A stretch of DNA of 64,000 bases, from NCBI RefSeq assembly GCF_000337095.1, contig NZ_AOIV01000045.1:62001-126000 (forward strand). The letters run 5' to 3'. Every line of letters begins with the position of its first letter. Position 1 is the first letter of the stretch. The notes under the pieces were generated by a model. The model did no database searches. It saw only the letters and a list, made by a program, of their open reading frames with translations, and had not been told where the DNA came from. Both the position numbers and the translations under genes were made by a program. Of the stretch, positions 54,689 to 63,216 are shown piece by piece. Source of the DNA: Halogeometricum pallidum JCM 14848. Lineage in GTDB: Archaea > Halobacteriota > Halobacteria > Halobacteriales > Haloferacaceae.

Positions 54689-55624
54689 TCAGAGCCACGG
54701 GGCGCGCGAATCGCTGTCGCTGGGGTAGCCGTAGCCGGCGTCCGACGCGGTGTCGCCGCCGGAGTCATCACGGGTCGACTTCGAGCGGTCGCCCCCGTCG
54801 GCGACGGTGGCGGCGGCGGTGGCGGCGGGCGCGTCCTCCGCGGCGGACGGGTCGTCGTCGGTGGCCGCCTCCTCGGCCGACTCGCCGGCCGAGCGGTCGT
54901 AGGCGAACAGCGCCGTCACGGCGAGGACGCCCAGCGCGATGGGACGCTGCGTCGGGAGCACCCCGAGCACGTCCAGCGCCAGCATCCCGAGCGCGACGGA
55001 ACTGCCGAAGCGGAAGCGGTCGATGTCGACCGCGCCGCGCAGACGCGGCGCGAGCAGCGCGACGGCGAGCGCGAAGGCGACGCCCGTTCCGGCCGCCGCG
55101 ACGGCGTGCGAGACGGTCGTCAGCATCTCCCCGCCGAGGTTCAGTATCAGCTTCGGGTTCGAGGGGTCGAAGCTCGCGACCAGTCCGAGGCCGATGATGA
55201 CGCTCGGGGACGGAAGCTTCTCGCCGACCTCCGAGGAGGCCGTCTTCGCCGCGACGGCGAGGATGACAAGCCCGGCGAAGCGGTGGAACACGTCGAAGTT
55301 CAACACCGTCTGCAGCGTCCTCGCGAACATCGCTTCCAGTCCGGCGACCGGAAGGAGAACGGCGCCGAGGAGGAGTATCGACGTCACCTGCTCGCGGCGG
55401 GTTCCCTCCATCTCGGCGAGAATGACCGCGACGGTGGCCGACCCGCCGAAGATGAGCAGTCCGGTCTGGAGGATGCCGATGGGCCCGCTCATCGCGCCCG
55501 CGATGACGAGCGCGGGGAAGATACCGTCGACGAGGGGCAGCGCCATGACCGTCGCGAGGAGGCGCGTCGCTCCCCCCACCTGCTGCTCTAAGCGAAGCGC
55601 GACGGGGTGTTGTGAGACGCTCAT
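54689..55624 (-). CDS. Multi-pass membrane protein (DUF5794-like)
   Basis: 311 residues with about seven hydrophobic spans in residues 15-245, then a long Ala/Asp/Ser-rich hydrophilic tail (245-311). The N-terminal SVSQHPVALRLEQQVGGATR and the VASFDPSNPKLILNLGGEML segment fit a haloarchaeal membrane family I recall as DUF5794. No transporter motif is visible. Its start lies 6 bases from the stop of the small gene upstream, so they may be one unit. Function unknown. Confidence 0.75.
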   Translation of the reverse strand: MSVSQHPVALRLEQQVGGATRLLATVMALPLVDGIFPALVIAGAMSGPIGILQTGLLIFGGSATVAVILAEMEGTRREQVTSILLLGAVLLPVAGLEAMFARTLQTVLNFDVFHRFAGLVILAVAAKTASSEVGEKLPSPSVIIGLGLVASFDPSNPKLILNLGGEMLTTVSHAVAAAGTGVAFALAVALLAPRLRGAVDIDRFRFGSSVALGMLALDVLGVLPTQRPIALGVLAVTALFAYDRSAGESAEEAATDDDPSAAEDAPAATAAATVADGGDRSKSTRDDSGGDTASDAGYGYPSDSDSRAPWL

Positions 55625-55630
55625 CCAGCG

Positions 55631-55843
55631 CTAGCGGCCGTCACCATCGGCCAAGCGGTGATACGAACGCAAGCCAGTCGACCCGTCGTCGGTGGCCGCG
55701 AGTCCTCCGAGCGCCGCGAGAGTCGGGAGAGTCGGTTTCCCGAACGCGAATGTCCGCCACATCGCTGTAAAGCCGAAGAAAATGCCGGAATCGAAGCTCG
55801 TCTGGCCGGCGATGCGCGATGCAGCGGGACACTCGGAGTCCAT
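55631..55843 (-). CDS. Possible small protein upstream of the DUF5794-like gene
   Basis: 70 residues, MDSECPAASRIAGQTSFDSG onward, with a mildly hydrophobic centre (IFFGFTAMWRTFAFGKPTLP TLAALGG region). No domain recognised. In its favour: an AT-rich TTTAGTA element about 25 bases before the ATG allows a leaderless transcript, and the stop is six bases before the next gene on the same strand. Against it: codon bias is weaker than in neighbours. Could instead be leader sequence of the DUF5794-like gene. Confidence 0.4.
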   Translation of the reverse strand: MDSECPAASRIAGQTSFDSGIFFGFTAMWRTFAFGKPTLPTLAALGGLAATDDGSTGLRSYHRLADGDGR

Positions 55844-56172
55844 ATCTGTAAACAGCCGTACTAAACTATTAAAATTTGTGTGAGACTCCGCGGCACGGGA
55901 ATCAATATCTCTCTGAAGGCTACTTGAAGAAGGCTACGTTTCTTCGCTGATAGAGATTTTCACCGACCATTTATCGGCACTGCGTGGTGGTTCGGGTGAT
56001 TCTTGCGAGATGCGGCTCCCGCCGCCGTCGCTCGGTTTCCGGTGGACGCGACGAGTTCTTCGCGGAGCGACAGATATGCTCGGACGTGGATATCTGGCTC
56101 ACTGGAATGCCACTGAACTGCACGGCCGTGTTGTCTCGCAACTCTTTTGTCGCAGGAGTCTGGACGATTTAC
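55844..56172. other. 329-base divergent promoter region before guaB
   Basis: Between the small minus-strand gene and guaB. An AT-rich block (55862-55880) serves the minus side. CTCTTTTGTC at 56143-56152 is about 25 bases before the guaB ATG and may be its TATA element. The open plus frame upstream of guaB (from 55984) is basic and cysteine-bearing and does not look coding. Confidence 0.35.
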
Positions 56173-57672
56173 ATGGCGAACGACGTTCCGGACCGAGAAT
56201 CCTTCTCCGAGAAACTGCGCGTTCCAGAGGCACTGACGTTCGACGACGTACTGCTCCGCCCGATGGAGAGCCGGGTCGAACCCGACGAAGCGGACGTGTC
56301 GACGGCCGTCTCGAAGAACGTCGAACTGAATCTCCCCGTGCTCTCTGCGGCGATGGACACCGTTACCGAGAGCGGCATGGCCATCGGGATGGCTCGCGAG
56401 GGAGGTCTCGGCGTCCTCCACCAGAACATGGACGTCGAGACGATGATCACAGAGATAGAGCGCGTAAAGCGCGCCGACGAACTCGTCATCCGCCGCGAGA
56501 ACGTCGTGACGGCCCGTCCCTCTCAGACGATCAGCGAGGTGGACCTGATGATGGAGCGTCAGGGCGTCTCCGGCGCTCCCGTCGTCGACGACGACGACGA
56601 GGTCCTCGGCATCATCTCCGGCACCGACATCCGCCCGTACCTCGAAGTCGGCGAGTCCGACGCCGTCCGCGAGGCGATGACCGACGAGGTCATCACGGCC
56701 GCCCGCGACGTGACCGCCCGCGACGCCTTGGAACTCATGTACGACCACAAGATAGAGCGGGTCCCCGTCGTCGACGAGGGGGGCCACCTCGTCGGTCTGG
56801 TGACGATGCAGAGCATCCTCCAGCGTCGCGAACACGAGAACGCCGCGCGCGACGACGACGGCCGCCTCGTCTGCGGCGTCGCCGTCGGCCCGTTCGAGTC
56901 CGACCGCGCGACGGCGGCCGACGAGGCCGGCGCCGACGTGCTGTTTATCGACTGCGCGCACGCGCACAACCTCAACGTCCTCGACAGCGCCCGCGAGATA
57001 AAGCAGTCCGTCGAGGCTGACGTCGTCGTCGGCAACGTCGGCACTCGCGAGGCCGCCGAGGCGGCCGTCGACTTCGCCGACGGTCTCAAAGTCGGCATCG
57101 GTCCCGGCTCCATCTGTACGACCCGCGTCGTCTCCGGCGCCGGAATGCCGCAGATAACCGCCGTCGCCGAAGTCGCCGACGTGGCCGCCCCCGAGGGCGT
57201 GCCGGTCATCGCCGACGGAGGTATCCGCTACTCCGGCGACGCCATCAAAGCCATCGCCGCCGGCGCCGACGCCGTCATGCTCGGTTCGTACTTCGCCGGA
57301 ACCGAGGAGGCGCCCGGTCGCGTCATCACGATGAACGGCAAGAAGTACAAACAGTACCGCGGCATGGGCTCCGTCGGCGCGATGAAATCCGGCGGCGGCG
57401 ACCGCTACCTCAAGGACGCCGACGAGGACGAGGAGTTCGTCCCCGAGGGCGTCGAGGCGGCGACGCCGTACAAGGGTACGCTCGCCTCCGAACTCCACCA
57501 ACTCGTCGGCGGGATGCGCTCGGGCATGGGCTACGTCGGCGCCGAGACGCTCCCCGGGTTCAAAGAGCGCGCCGAGTTCGTCCGCGTCTCCAGCGCCGGA
57601 CAGACCGAAGGCCACCCCCACGACGTGATGATCACCGACGAGGCGCCCAACTACAGCCCGCAGAACGAGTAG
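56173..57672 (+). CDS. guaB: IMP dehydrogenase
   Basis: 499 residues, full length. N-terminal [20 protein letters not shown], two CBS domains at about 95-215 ([40 protein letters not shown]), catalytic Cys loop [20 protein letters not shown], and flap region [20 protein letters not shown]. It oxidises IMP to XMP in GTP synthesis. ATG 56173 gives the family start. Single gene. Confidence 0.95.
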   Translation: MANDVPDRESFSEKLRVPEALTFDDVLLRPMESRVEPDEADVSTAVSKNVELNLPVLSAAMDTVTESGMAIGMAREGGLGVLHQNMDVETMITEIERVKRADELVIRRENVVTARPSQTISEVDLMMERQGVSGAPVVDDDDEVLGIISGTDIRPYLEVGESDAVREAMTDEVITAARDVTARDALELMYDHKIERVPVVDEGGHLVGLVTMQSILQRREHENAARDDDGRLVCGVAVGPFESDRATAADEAGADVLFIDCAHAHNLNVLDSAREIKQSVEADVVVGNVGTREAAEAAVDFADGLKVGIGPGSICTTRVVSGAGMPQITAVAEVADVAAPEGVPVIADGGIRYSGDAIKAIAAGADAVMLGSYFAGTEEAPGRVITMNGKKYKQYRGMGSVGAMKSGGGDRYLKDADEDEEFVPEGVEAATPYKGTLASELHQLVGGMRSGMGYVGAETLPGFKERAEFVRVSSAGQTEGHPHDVMITDEAPNYSPQNE

Positions 57673-57873
57673 ATTCTCTCGCCCGAACCGGCTGCTCTTC
57701 CCCGCCTTCCTCCGCCCGCCGACCACACCGGCGGTGTCCCCGTCTCGAAACGGACCGTTCGAGGCTCGACGCCGTGGTTCACCTCTTCCCGCGTTCACGC
57801 TGACTGTGTTACATCTCCTGTAGTGGTCCTCCGGAACAATGATGATTAATGCGGTTCAATCACGACGGAGTGC

Positions 57874-58950
57874 ATGAACTCCACGGAGTTGCGTGACGCC
57901 CTCGAGGACGCGGGGCTCTCGCAGTACCAAGCGGAGGCGTACAACACCCTCCTGCAGTTAGGCACCGCCAGCGCCACGGAGTTGGCCGACGCCTGCGCGG
58001 TCCCCACCGCGCGCATCTACGACGTGCTCAGAGACTTAGAAGCGAAGGGGTACATCGAGACGTACGAGCAGGACAGCCTGCACGCGCGGGCGTGCGACCC
58101 GGAGACCGTCCTCGACGACTTCCGCGACCGCGCGACGATGCTGGAGACGGCGGCCGACGAGATAGAGGACCGCTGGGAAGAACCCGAAGTCGACCGGCAC
58201 ATGCTGAGCATCGTCAAGCGGTTCGACACGGTGCTCCAACGCGCCGCGTCGTTCATCCGCGACGCGGAGAACGAGGTGCAGTTGTCGGCGACGCCCGAAC
58301 AGTACGAGAAGCTCCGGCCCGCACTCCGGGAGGCGTACGAGAACGACGCCATCGTGAAGGTGTCGCTGCACACCGACCCCGACGCCGACCCCTCGGCGTT
58401 CGACGTCGCCGACTTCGAGGGCGTCGTCACCGAGGCCCGCCACCGAACGCTGCCGACGCCGTTCGTCCTCCTCGTCGACCGGACCGGGACCTGCTTTGCG
58501 CCCCACGCGAACTCGCTGAACCAGTACGGGGTGTTGGTCAACGACTACACGCTCACGTACGTCTTCCACTGGTACTTTCAGACCTGTCTGTGGGAGGTGT
58601 GGGACGTCGTCTACGCCGAGGGGGACGACGACCCGCCGTTCGTCTTCGCCGACATCCGTCGGTGTGTCCGCACCATCGAACCCTCCTTCTCCGCGGGGGC
58701 GACCGTCCGCGCGTCGGTGACGGGGTTCGACACTGCGACCGGCGCGGCCGTCGAGCTCTCGGGAGACATCGTCGAACTCCACTACTCGGGCGCGGCGGAG
58801 ACAGACGGGACGCCCGCCCTCTCGCAGTTGGCCGGGCAGGTGTGTTTCACCCTCCGAACCGACGAGGGGTCCTACAGCGTCGGCGGTTGGGGGGCCGTCC
58901 TCGAAGAGGTGGAAGCGACGCGCGTGACTATCACCGGCGTGGTGGAGTGA
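57874..58950 (+). CDS. TrmB-family transcriptional regulator
   Basis: 358 residues. N-terminal HTH AGLSQYQAEAYNTLLQLGTA and CAVPTARIYDVLRDLEAKGY, a short coiled linker (MLETAADEIEDRWEEPEVDR), then a TrmB effector domain: a phospholipase D-like part (IRDAENEVQLSATPEQYEKL; LPTPFVLLVDRTGTCFAPHA) and a C-terminal beta domain. TrmB regulators sense sugars; Halobacterium TrmB controls glycolysis and gluconeogenesis. Whether this is that orthologue or a local paralogue is undecided. No sugar genes adjoin it; a DNA site search would be needed. Single gene. Confidence 0.88.
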   Translation: MNSTELRDALEDAGLSQYQAEAYNTLLQLGTASATELADACAVPTARIYDVLRDLEAKGYIETYEQDSLHARACDPETVLDDFRDRATMLETAADEIEDRWEEPEVDRHMLSIVKRFDTVLQRAASFIRDAENEVQLSATPEQYEKLRPALREAYENDAIVKVSLHTDPDADPSAFDVADFEGVVTEARHRTLPTPFVLLVDRTGTCFAPHANSLNQYGVLVNDYTLTYVFHWYFQTCLWEVWDVVYAEGDDDPPFVFADIRRCVRTIEPSFSAGATVRASVTGFDTATGAAVELSGDIVELHYSGAAETDGTPALSQLAGQVCFTLRTDEGSYSVGGWGAVLEEVEATRVTITGVVE

Positions 58951-58993
58951 GCTGTTTGCGCTCGCGTATCATTCCGTGCGAAATAGGCCGAAA

Positions 58994-59002
58994 CATATAA
59001 AT
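58994..59002 (+). promoter_or_regulatory. Probable TATA box upstream of the leader ORF and response regulator
   Basis: ATATAAATC in an AT-rich patch 41 bases before the leader-ORF ATG at 59035 and about 145 before the response regulator. If used, the transcript starts near 59025 and the first AUG met is that of the 37-codon ORF. Confidence 0.4.
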
Positions 59003-59034
59003 CTAAGTAGTTGCGAACTTCTGACTGAATATCC

Positions 59035-59148
59035 ATGTGGACCGGAACCAATACGTTCACGTCAGACGGAATAAGGGGTATCTTGATATGCCCACGCGAT
59101 TCATTCGATGACGTGCGTGTTCCGGGAACACCACGGACATACAAATGA
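59035..59148 (+). CDS. 37-residue upstream ORF coupled to the HalX response regulator
   Basis: Reads MWTGTNTFTSDGIRGILICP then RDSFDDVRVPGTPRTYK and ends at a TGA that overlaps the ATG of the response regulator (ATGA). It is the first AUG after the likely promoter. Codon choice is less GC3-biased than in neighbouring genes. May be a translated leader that couples or throttles regulator synthesis, or a chance open frame in an unusually long 5' leader. No known family. Confidence 0.35.
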   Translation: MWTGTNTFTSDGIRGILICPRDSFDDVRVPGTPRTYK

Positions 59149-59747
59149 GTGCTGACCAGCCGCTCGTGCTCATCGTAGAAGATGAGCCGGACCTCGCCGA
59201 CCTGTACGCAACGTGGCTCAGAGAGAACTGCCGTGTCCGCGTCGCCTACGGCGGTCACGAGGCGCTCGACCAACTCGACGATGACGTCGACGTCGTCCTC
59301 CTCGACCGCCGCATGCCGGACCTCTCCGGGGACGAAGCCCTCACCGAGATACGGAGCCGCGGCTTCGAGTGCCGCGTCGCTATGGTGACGGCCGTCGAAC
59401 CGGACTTCGACATCGTCGCCATGGGATTCGACGACTATCTCGTCAAACCCGTCTCGAAAGAGGCGCTCGAAGAGACGGTCGACAACCTTCTCCTCAGGAA
59501 TTCCTACAACGACGGCGTGCAGGAACTGTTCTCGCTCGCCTCGAAGAAGGCGCTCCTCGAATCGGAGAAGGAGGCGGCCGCTTTGGAGGAGAACGACGAG
59601 TACCGCGAACTCGACGCGCGCCTCTCTGAACTCCGCGCGAACCTCGACGAGACGCTCCGCCAGTTCGACGAGGAACGCGACATCGCCGCCGTCTACCGCG
59701 ATCTCGGTGATACCTCCGCGTTCGAGGACCTCGAAAGCGAGAACTGA
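59145..59747 (+). CDS. Response regulator with HalX domain
   Basis: 200 residues. Receiver: acidic pocket VEDEPDLADL at about 11-20, phospho-acceptor D54 in VVLLDRRMPDLSGDEALTEI, conserved Thr in AMVTAVEP and Lys in YLVKPVSKEALE. HalX output domain, about 125-195: QELFSLASKKALLESEKEAA, NDEYRELDARLSELRANLDE, TLRQFDEERDIAAVYRDLGD. This is the haloarchaeal receiver-HalX type, partner of membrane kinases. No kinase is adjacent. Start overlaps the leader ORF stop. Confidence 0.88.
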   Translation: MSADQPLVLIVEDEPDLADLYATWLRENCRVRVAYGGHEALDQLDDDVDVVLLDRRMPDLSGDEALTEIRSRGFECRVAMVTAVEPDFDIVAMGFDDYLVKPVSKEALEETVDNLLLRNSYNDGVQELFSLASKKALLESEKEAAALEENDEYRELDARLSELRANLDETLRQFDEERDIAAVYRDLGDTSAFEDLESEN

Positions 59748-59920
59748 CGAACTCCCGGTCGGCACTCTCCTCGCAGCATCTTACTCCGAGTGACGACGTT
59801 CTCCCGGCGAGAACGGTCGTACGACGATTATATTCTCTCTGACTACGTCTCCGTATTTCTTTATAAAAATGCCCGACTAAATTGATTTAATTTAGTATCA
59901 GATGTTCTCGAAAATATTCA

Positions 59921-59926
59921 TTTATG
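59921..59926 (+). promoter_or_regulatory. TATA box of the small peptide gene
   Basis: TTTATG, centred 26 bases before ATG 59950, so the transcript should be leaderless. This spacing decides ATG 59950 over the in-frame ATG 59902, which lies before the box. Confidence 0.5.
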
Positions 59927-59949
59927 GCCGGGTCTATGCACTATACGTC

Positions 59950-60093
59950 ATGTCCGAAGATGACGCGAACGCTGTCGCACAGTACCTGACCGAACACCCG
60001 CGCATGATGGGCGTCCTGTTTACGGCGCTGCTGTTGCTGTCGCAGGCGGGCTCCGTTGCGGCGGGGAACCATGTCGCGATTAACGGCCCGTAA
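59950..60093 (+). CDS. 47-residue single-helix peptide (DUF7503-like)
   Basis: Reads MSEDDANAVAQYLTEHPRMM GVLF onward; the hydrophobic segment MGVLFTALLLLSQAGSVAAG is followed by NHVAINGP at the C terminus. The pattern YLxEHPRMMGxLF...LLLSQAGxxAAG with a terminal GP matches a tiny haloarchaeal family I recall as DUF7503. One transmembrane or signal-like helix is predicted. Its stop directly abuts the stop of the CHAT protease gene on the other strand with no base between. In context it is a candidate substrate, effector or membrane partner of that protease; function unproven. Confidence 0.75.
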   Translation: MSEDDANAVAQYLTEHPRMMGVLFTALLLLSQAGSVAAGNHVAINGP

Positions 60094-62259
60094 CTACAGC
60101 TGACTCAGCTCGAGATTGTTACTCCAGTAAAAGGTGCCATTTTCGAAGACCGGAATCACTTCTGCGGCGAGAAAATCCCGTAGCTCGTCGTGACTGACGG
60201 TGAACGTATCTGCAACGCCCGACGAGAGATAGTACGAAGAATCGCCCGTAATCATGGGTTTGACTATTGTCCCGAGTTCGTAGCCGGCTGCAGTATAGGT
60301 GTGATAACGGAGACTGACTTCGCTCTCGCTCTTCGATTCGATATCGATGGAATTCGGGATCGCCCCTTGAACTTGTGCGATGGGGTGTCCTCCATCTCCG
60401 ACGACCAGATAATCGCTATCTGGAACGTTCGTCTCACTGGCTATCTCTAAGGCTGTCCGAATCGGGAACCCCCTATTAAGCAACCGCGCGAGCATCGATC
60501 CGACTTCGACGGCGCTGCAGTTGATCACGTCGTCGAGCGTCACGATGCCCGCGATGGCGCCCGCGTCGATGAGGTGCATCCCCTGCTCGTACGACCGGCA
60601 GGCGTTGAGCAGGAACGCGTCCATCCCGACGTCGGTCAGCGACGAGGCGTCCAGCGTCCCGTCTGCACACTGGAAGCCGTCGCCGTCGATGTGGCCGATG
60701 TAATGGAAGAAATCGGTCTCACTGGCGAGCGCGTCGCGGAGTTCCGCCCGCGTCAACTCGTACTGCACCTGCACGTCGAACGGGAGCGAGTCGCGCGAGC
60801 CGTACACCGTCTCCACGTCCTCCCGTTCGTCGGCCATCTTGGGGTCGTTGCAGACGACGGTGATTCCGATGTCGCCCTCCGTCGGCGACCGATACAGCCG
60901 GTTGCGGTACGCCTGCAGGGAGGCCTTACTCGCGCCGATGGGAGTCCCTTCCCCGACCCACGCCTGCTCGAGCGAATCGGTCTCCTCGGGCTGGACGTAC
61001 GTCCGTTCCGGGAGCGGGGTCGTTCCAGCCGCACTTCGAGTGAAGTCCTCGCCAGAGGCGACTCCGTCGACGCCGGCCGACGAGGACCGCAGGAAATCGC
61101 CGACCGCCGCTGCTTGCGTCTCCGAACTCGCGGCCGGTTTCGCCCGGGGAGTCCGGACGATGGCGAGGTCGTTCGCCACGAACGGCAGGAGTTCGACGTT
61201 GTCCGGCGTCGGCGTCACGTGCGTCGTGAGCTTCCACTCCGGGACGTGGTCGGCGACGGCGTCGTAGGGCACCCGCAGGTAGGCGGCGACCCGTTCGGCC
61301 AGCGACCGGTGGTATAAGTCGGCGAAGTCGAGGTCGAGCCGCTCCTCGACCGCCCGACGCTCGTGAAGGTCGACCTGGTAGTACCCCTCCGTGCGGGTGA
61401 GACAGTCGAGGAAGAACGTCTGTTTGAGGGCGCGTTCGACGGCCCGTTCGTAGCCCGCTGCCGTGTCGAGGTCGTAGGTGAAGCCGTCCTCCGTCCGGAG
61501 TCGCGGCGTCTCGCCCTCTACGACGGTGGCGCCGAGGTAGTACGCCAGCGGCGCGGCGACGTACACGTGTCGGTACGTCGCCGGGAGTTCCAACGTGACC
61601 CCCGTCTCGGGCGCGGTCATAGTCGGCGGCGCGCGGAACGTCTCCCCCCGTTCGATGAGAGGCGGGTGCCCCCGAAGCGTCGGGTACGACCGCTCGGGCG
61701 AAGTCGTCTTCAGCGCCGACCCGAGCAGCGACACCGCCCGCATCATCGACCGCGGGTCGTCCGGGGTCGTGATGGTCGCCGCGGGGCGTTTGTGGTGCGA
61801 GCGCGCGCCGACGAGCACCTCCGCCTCCTCGCCGAACGAAAGCGTCGTTCGCTCGGCGTCCGAGCGAATCGTCAGCGGCGCGGTGACGCGGACGTACGTC
61901 TTGACGGGCGCGAACAGTTCCAGGCTGTACGTCGCGCGCGGGAACGACTCCGAGGCGTAGTGTTCGGTCTGACCCAGCATCTGCCCCTCGTCGTCGCGGA
62001 CGCAGACCGAGACGACGGACTGGAGGTCGAGGCTGTCGGTGCGGAAGCGAACGGCGGCGTCGGCCGGAAACCAGAACGAGTCCGGGTCGGCCGGTTCGGG
62101 GTCGAGCACCGAGGGCGTCGACAGCGCGAACTGGTGACGCTCTATCGGGTCGGTGACGAGAATCCCGTCGCCGCCGGGGACCGGTTCGAGCGAGAGTTCG
62201 AGGTGCGTCTCGGGGGTCGTGAGCGACCAACTCTCAGGATTCTCGAACCGTTCCATCAT
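60094..62259 (-). CDS. CHAT-domain caspase-fold protease
   Basis: 721 residues. The C-terminal CHAT domain (about 430-625) holds the caspase dyad: His523 in FFHYIGHIDGDGFQCADG and Cys554 in AFLLNACRSYEQGMHLIDAG, followed by GAIAGIVTLDDVINCSAVEV and the LLNRGFPIRTALEIAS helix typical of the fold. The first 420 residues are a haloarchaeal beta-rich extension (HLELSLEPVPGGDGILVTDP; YSLELFAPVKTYVRVTAPLT; DLHERRAVEERLDLDFADLY) of unknown role, not TPR repeats. Family knowledge: CHAT proteases act in stress or cell-death type cascades, some cleaving gasdermin-like substrates. It follows the DUF7504-like gene by 67 bases; likely one operon. Confidence 0.88.
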   Translation of the reverse strand: MMERFENPESWSLTTPETHLELSLEPVPGGDGILVTDPIERHQFALSTPSVLDPEPADPDSFWFPADAAVRFRTDSLDLQSVVSVCVRDDEGQMLGQTEHYASESFPRATYSLELFAPVKTYVRVTAPLTIRSDAERTTLSFGEEAEVLVGARSHHKRPAATITTPDDPRSMMRAVSLLGSALKTTSPERSYPTLRGHPPLIERGETFRAPPTMTAPETGVTLELPATYRHVYVAAPLAYYLGATVVEGETPRLRTEDGFTYDLDTAAGYERAVERALKQTFFLDCLTRTEGYYQVDLHERRAVEERLDLDFADLYHRSLAERVAAYLRVPYDAVADHVPEWKLTTHVTPTPDNVELLPFVANDLAIVRTPRAKPAASSETQAAAVGDFLRSSSAGVDGVASGEDFTRSAAGTTPLPERTYVQPEETDSLEQAWVGEGTPIGASKASLQAYRNRLYRSPTEGDIGITVVCNDPKMADEREDVETVYGSRDSLPFDVQVQYELTRAELRDALASETDFFHYIGHIDGDGFQCADGTLDASSLTDVGMDAFLLNACRSYEQGMHLIDAGAIAGIVTLDDVINCSAVEVGSMLARLLNRGFPIRTALEIASETNVPDSDYLVVGDGGHPIAQVQGAIPNSIDIESKSESEVSLRYHTYTAAGYELGTIVKPMITGDSSYYLSSGVADTFTVSHDELRDFLAAEVIPVFENGTFYWSNNLELSQL

Positions 62260-62326
62260 CTCCTCCGTCGTCGTTTGCGAGCAAAAGCGTGTTGGTCGGT
62301 CGCACTCGACGCGCTGACTCCGCGGG

Positions 62327-63109
62327 TCATTCCAGCGTGAGCCAATCCGACGAGAGGTTGCGGTCGCGGAAGTGCCAGCGCTGTCGCAACTGGGTTCCGT
62401 CGAGACAGAGTTCGACCGTCGCGTCGAACAGCGGTTCGAGCACGCGAACCGCCTCGTCGTCGCGCTCGCGCGGGAGCCAGAAGTGCGCCATCCCGTCGAC
62501 GGCGCGGACGTGGTTCGCGAGGATGTGTGCGAACCGGAATCCGGTCTCGAGGTCGTACTCGGCGAGGATGACCGGCAGGCAGTCGAACGCGACCCGGAGT
62601 TCCGCCGGGGTCAGTCCCCCGGCGATGGCGTCGAACTGCTCGACGGTCTTCGTCACTTCCGCGCCCAACTCGGTCACGTCCCCATCGACGCAGTGGGCGA
62701 CGGGGTCGCCTCCGGCATCGGTGTCGGCATCCGACTCCGACTCCCGGTTCGAGTTCGTCGCCGTCTCCGGTTCCGCCGGTGAGACGGTCGAAGTCTGTCC
62801 GCTCGACGCGGCCGCGGACCCCCGGGACGGGGCGGCAAACCGAACGATACGGGTCCACTCGGGGGTCCGGCGCTCGACCCCATCCAGCCGCGAATCCCGC
62901 TCGTCGTCGGTGGCGTTCGTCACGAGGAGACGACGCCTGGGCGCCGCGTCGCCGTCGCCGAGCATCCGCACGGACACCTGTCGGTAGACGTCTGCGGGCA
63001 CCGAACCGACGATCAGAAGCGCGCTTCCGCGCTGTTTCAGACCGTCGAGCGCAGCGGCGAGCCCCGGCGCGTCTCCGGGCGCGCCACCGGCCCCACCTCC
63101 CTGATCCAT
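62327..63109 (-). CDS. DUF7504-like partner protein of the CHAT protease
   Basis: 260 residues. Starts MDQGGGAGGAPGDAPGLAAA, then LDGLKQRGSALLIVGSVPAD and RRRLLVTNATDDERDSRLDG, a P-loop-like KaiC/RecA-related strand pattern without a complete Walker A. A Ser/Glu/Asp-rich linker (about 105-140) follows, then a helical and beta end (TPAELRVAFDCLPVILAEYD; HILANHVRAVDGMAHFWLPR; RQRWHFRDRNLSSDWLTLE). It matches a haloarchaeal family I recall as DUF7504. A TATTATTTG element upstream of the ATG (63134-63145) is its likely promoter. Upstream gene of the CHAT operon. Confidence 0.7.
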   Translation of the reverse strand: MDQGGGAGGAPGDAPGLAAALDGLKQRGSALLIVGSVPADVYRQVSVRMLGDGDAAPRRRLLVTNATDDERDSRLDGVERRTPEWTRIVRFAAPSRGSAAASSGQTSTVSPAEPETATNSNRESESDADTDAGGDPVAHCVDGDVTELGAEVTKTVEQFDAIAGGLTPAELRVAFDCLPVILAEYDLETGFRFAHILANHVRAVDGMAHFWLPRERDDEAVRVLEPLFDATVELCLDGTQLRQRWHFRDRNLSSDWLTLE

Positions 63110-63216
63110 TCGTCTTTACTCACGCAACCATCCCAAATAATACTTTGTGTATTTGATGAGTTTCTGCACGCGAGTGTCTATCCGTGCGTGTCACCCGCAC
63201 GGAGCGGGAACCCCGG

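Noticed and set aside
59820-59900. AT-rich patch considered as a replication origin element
   Set aside because: No Orc1/Cdc6 gene or repeated origin-recognition boxes nearby; AT content is explained by the promoter region of the small peptide.
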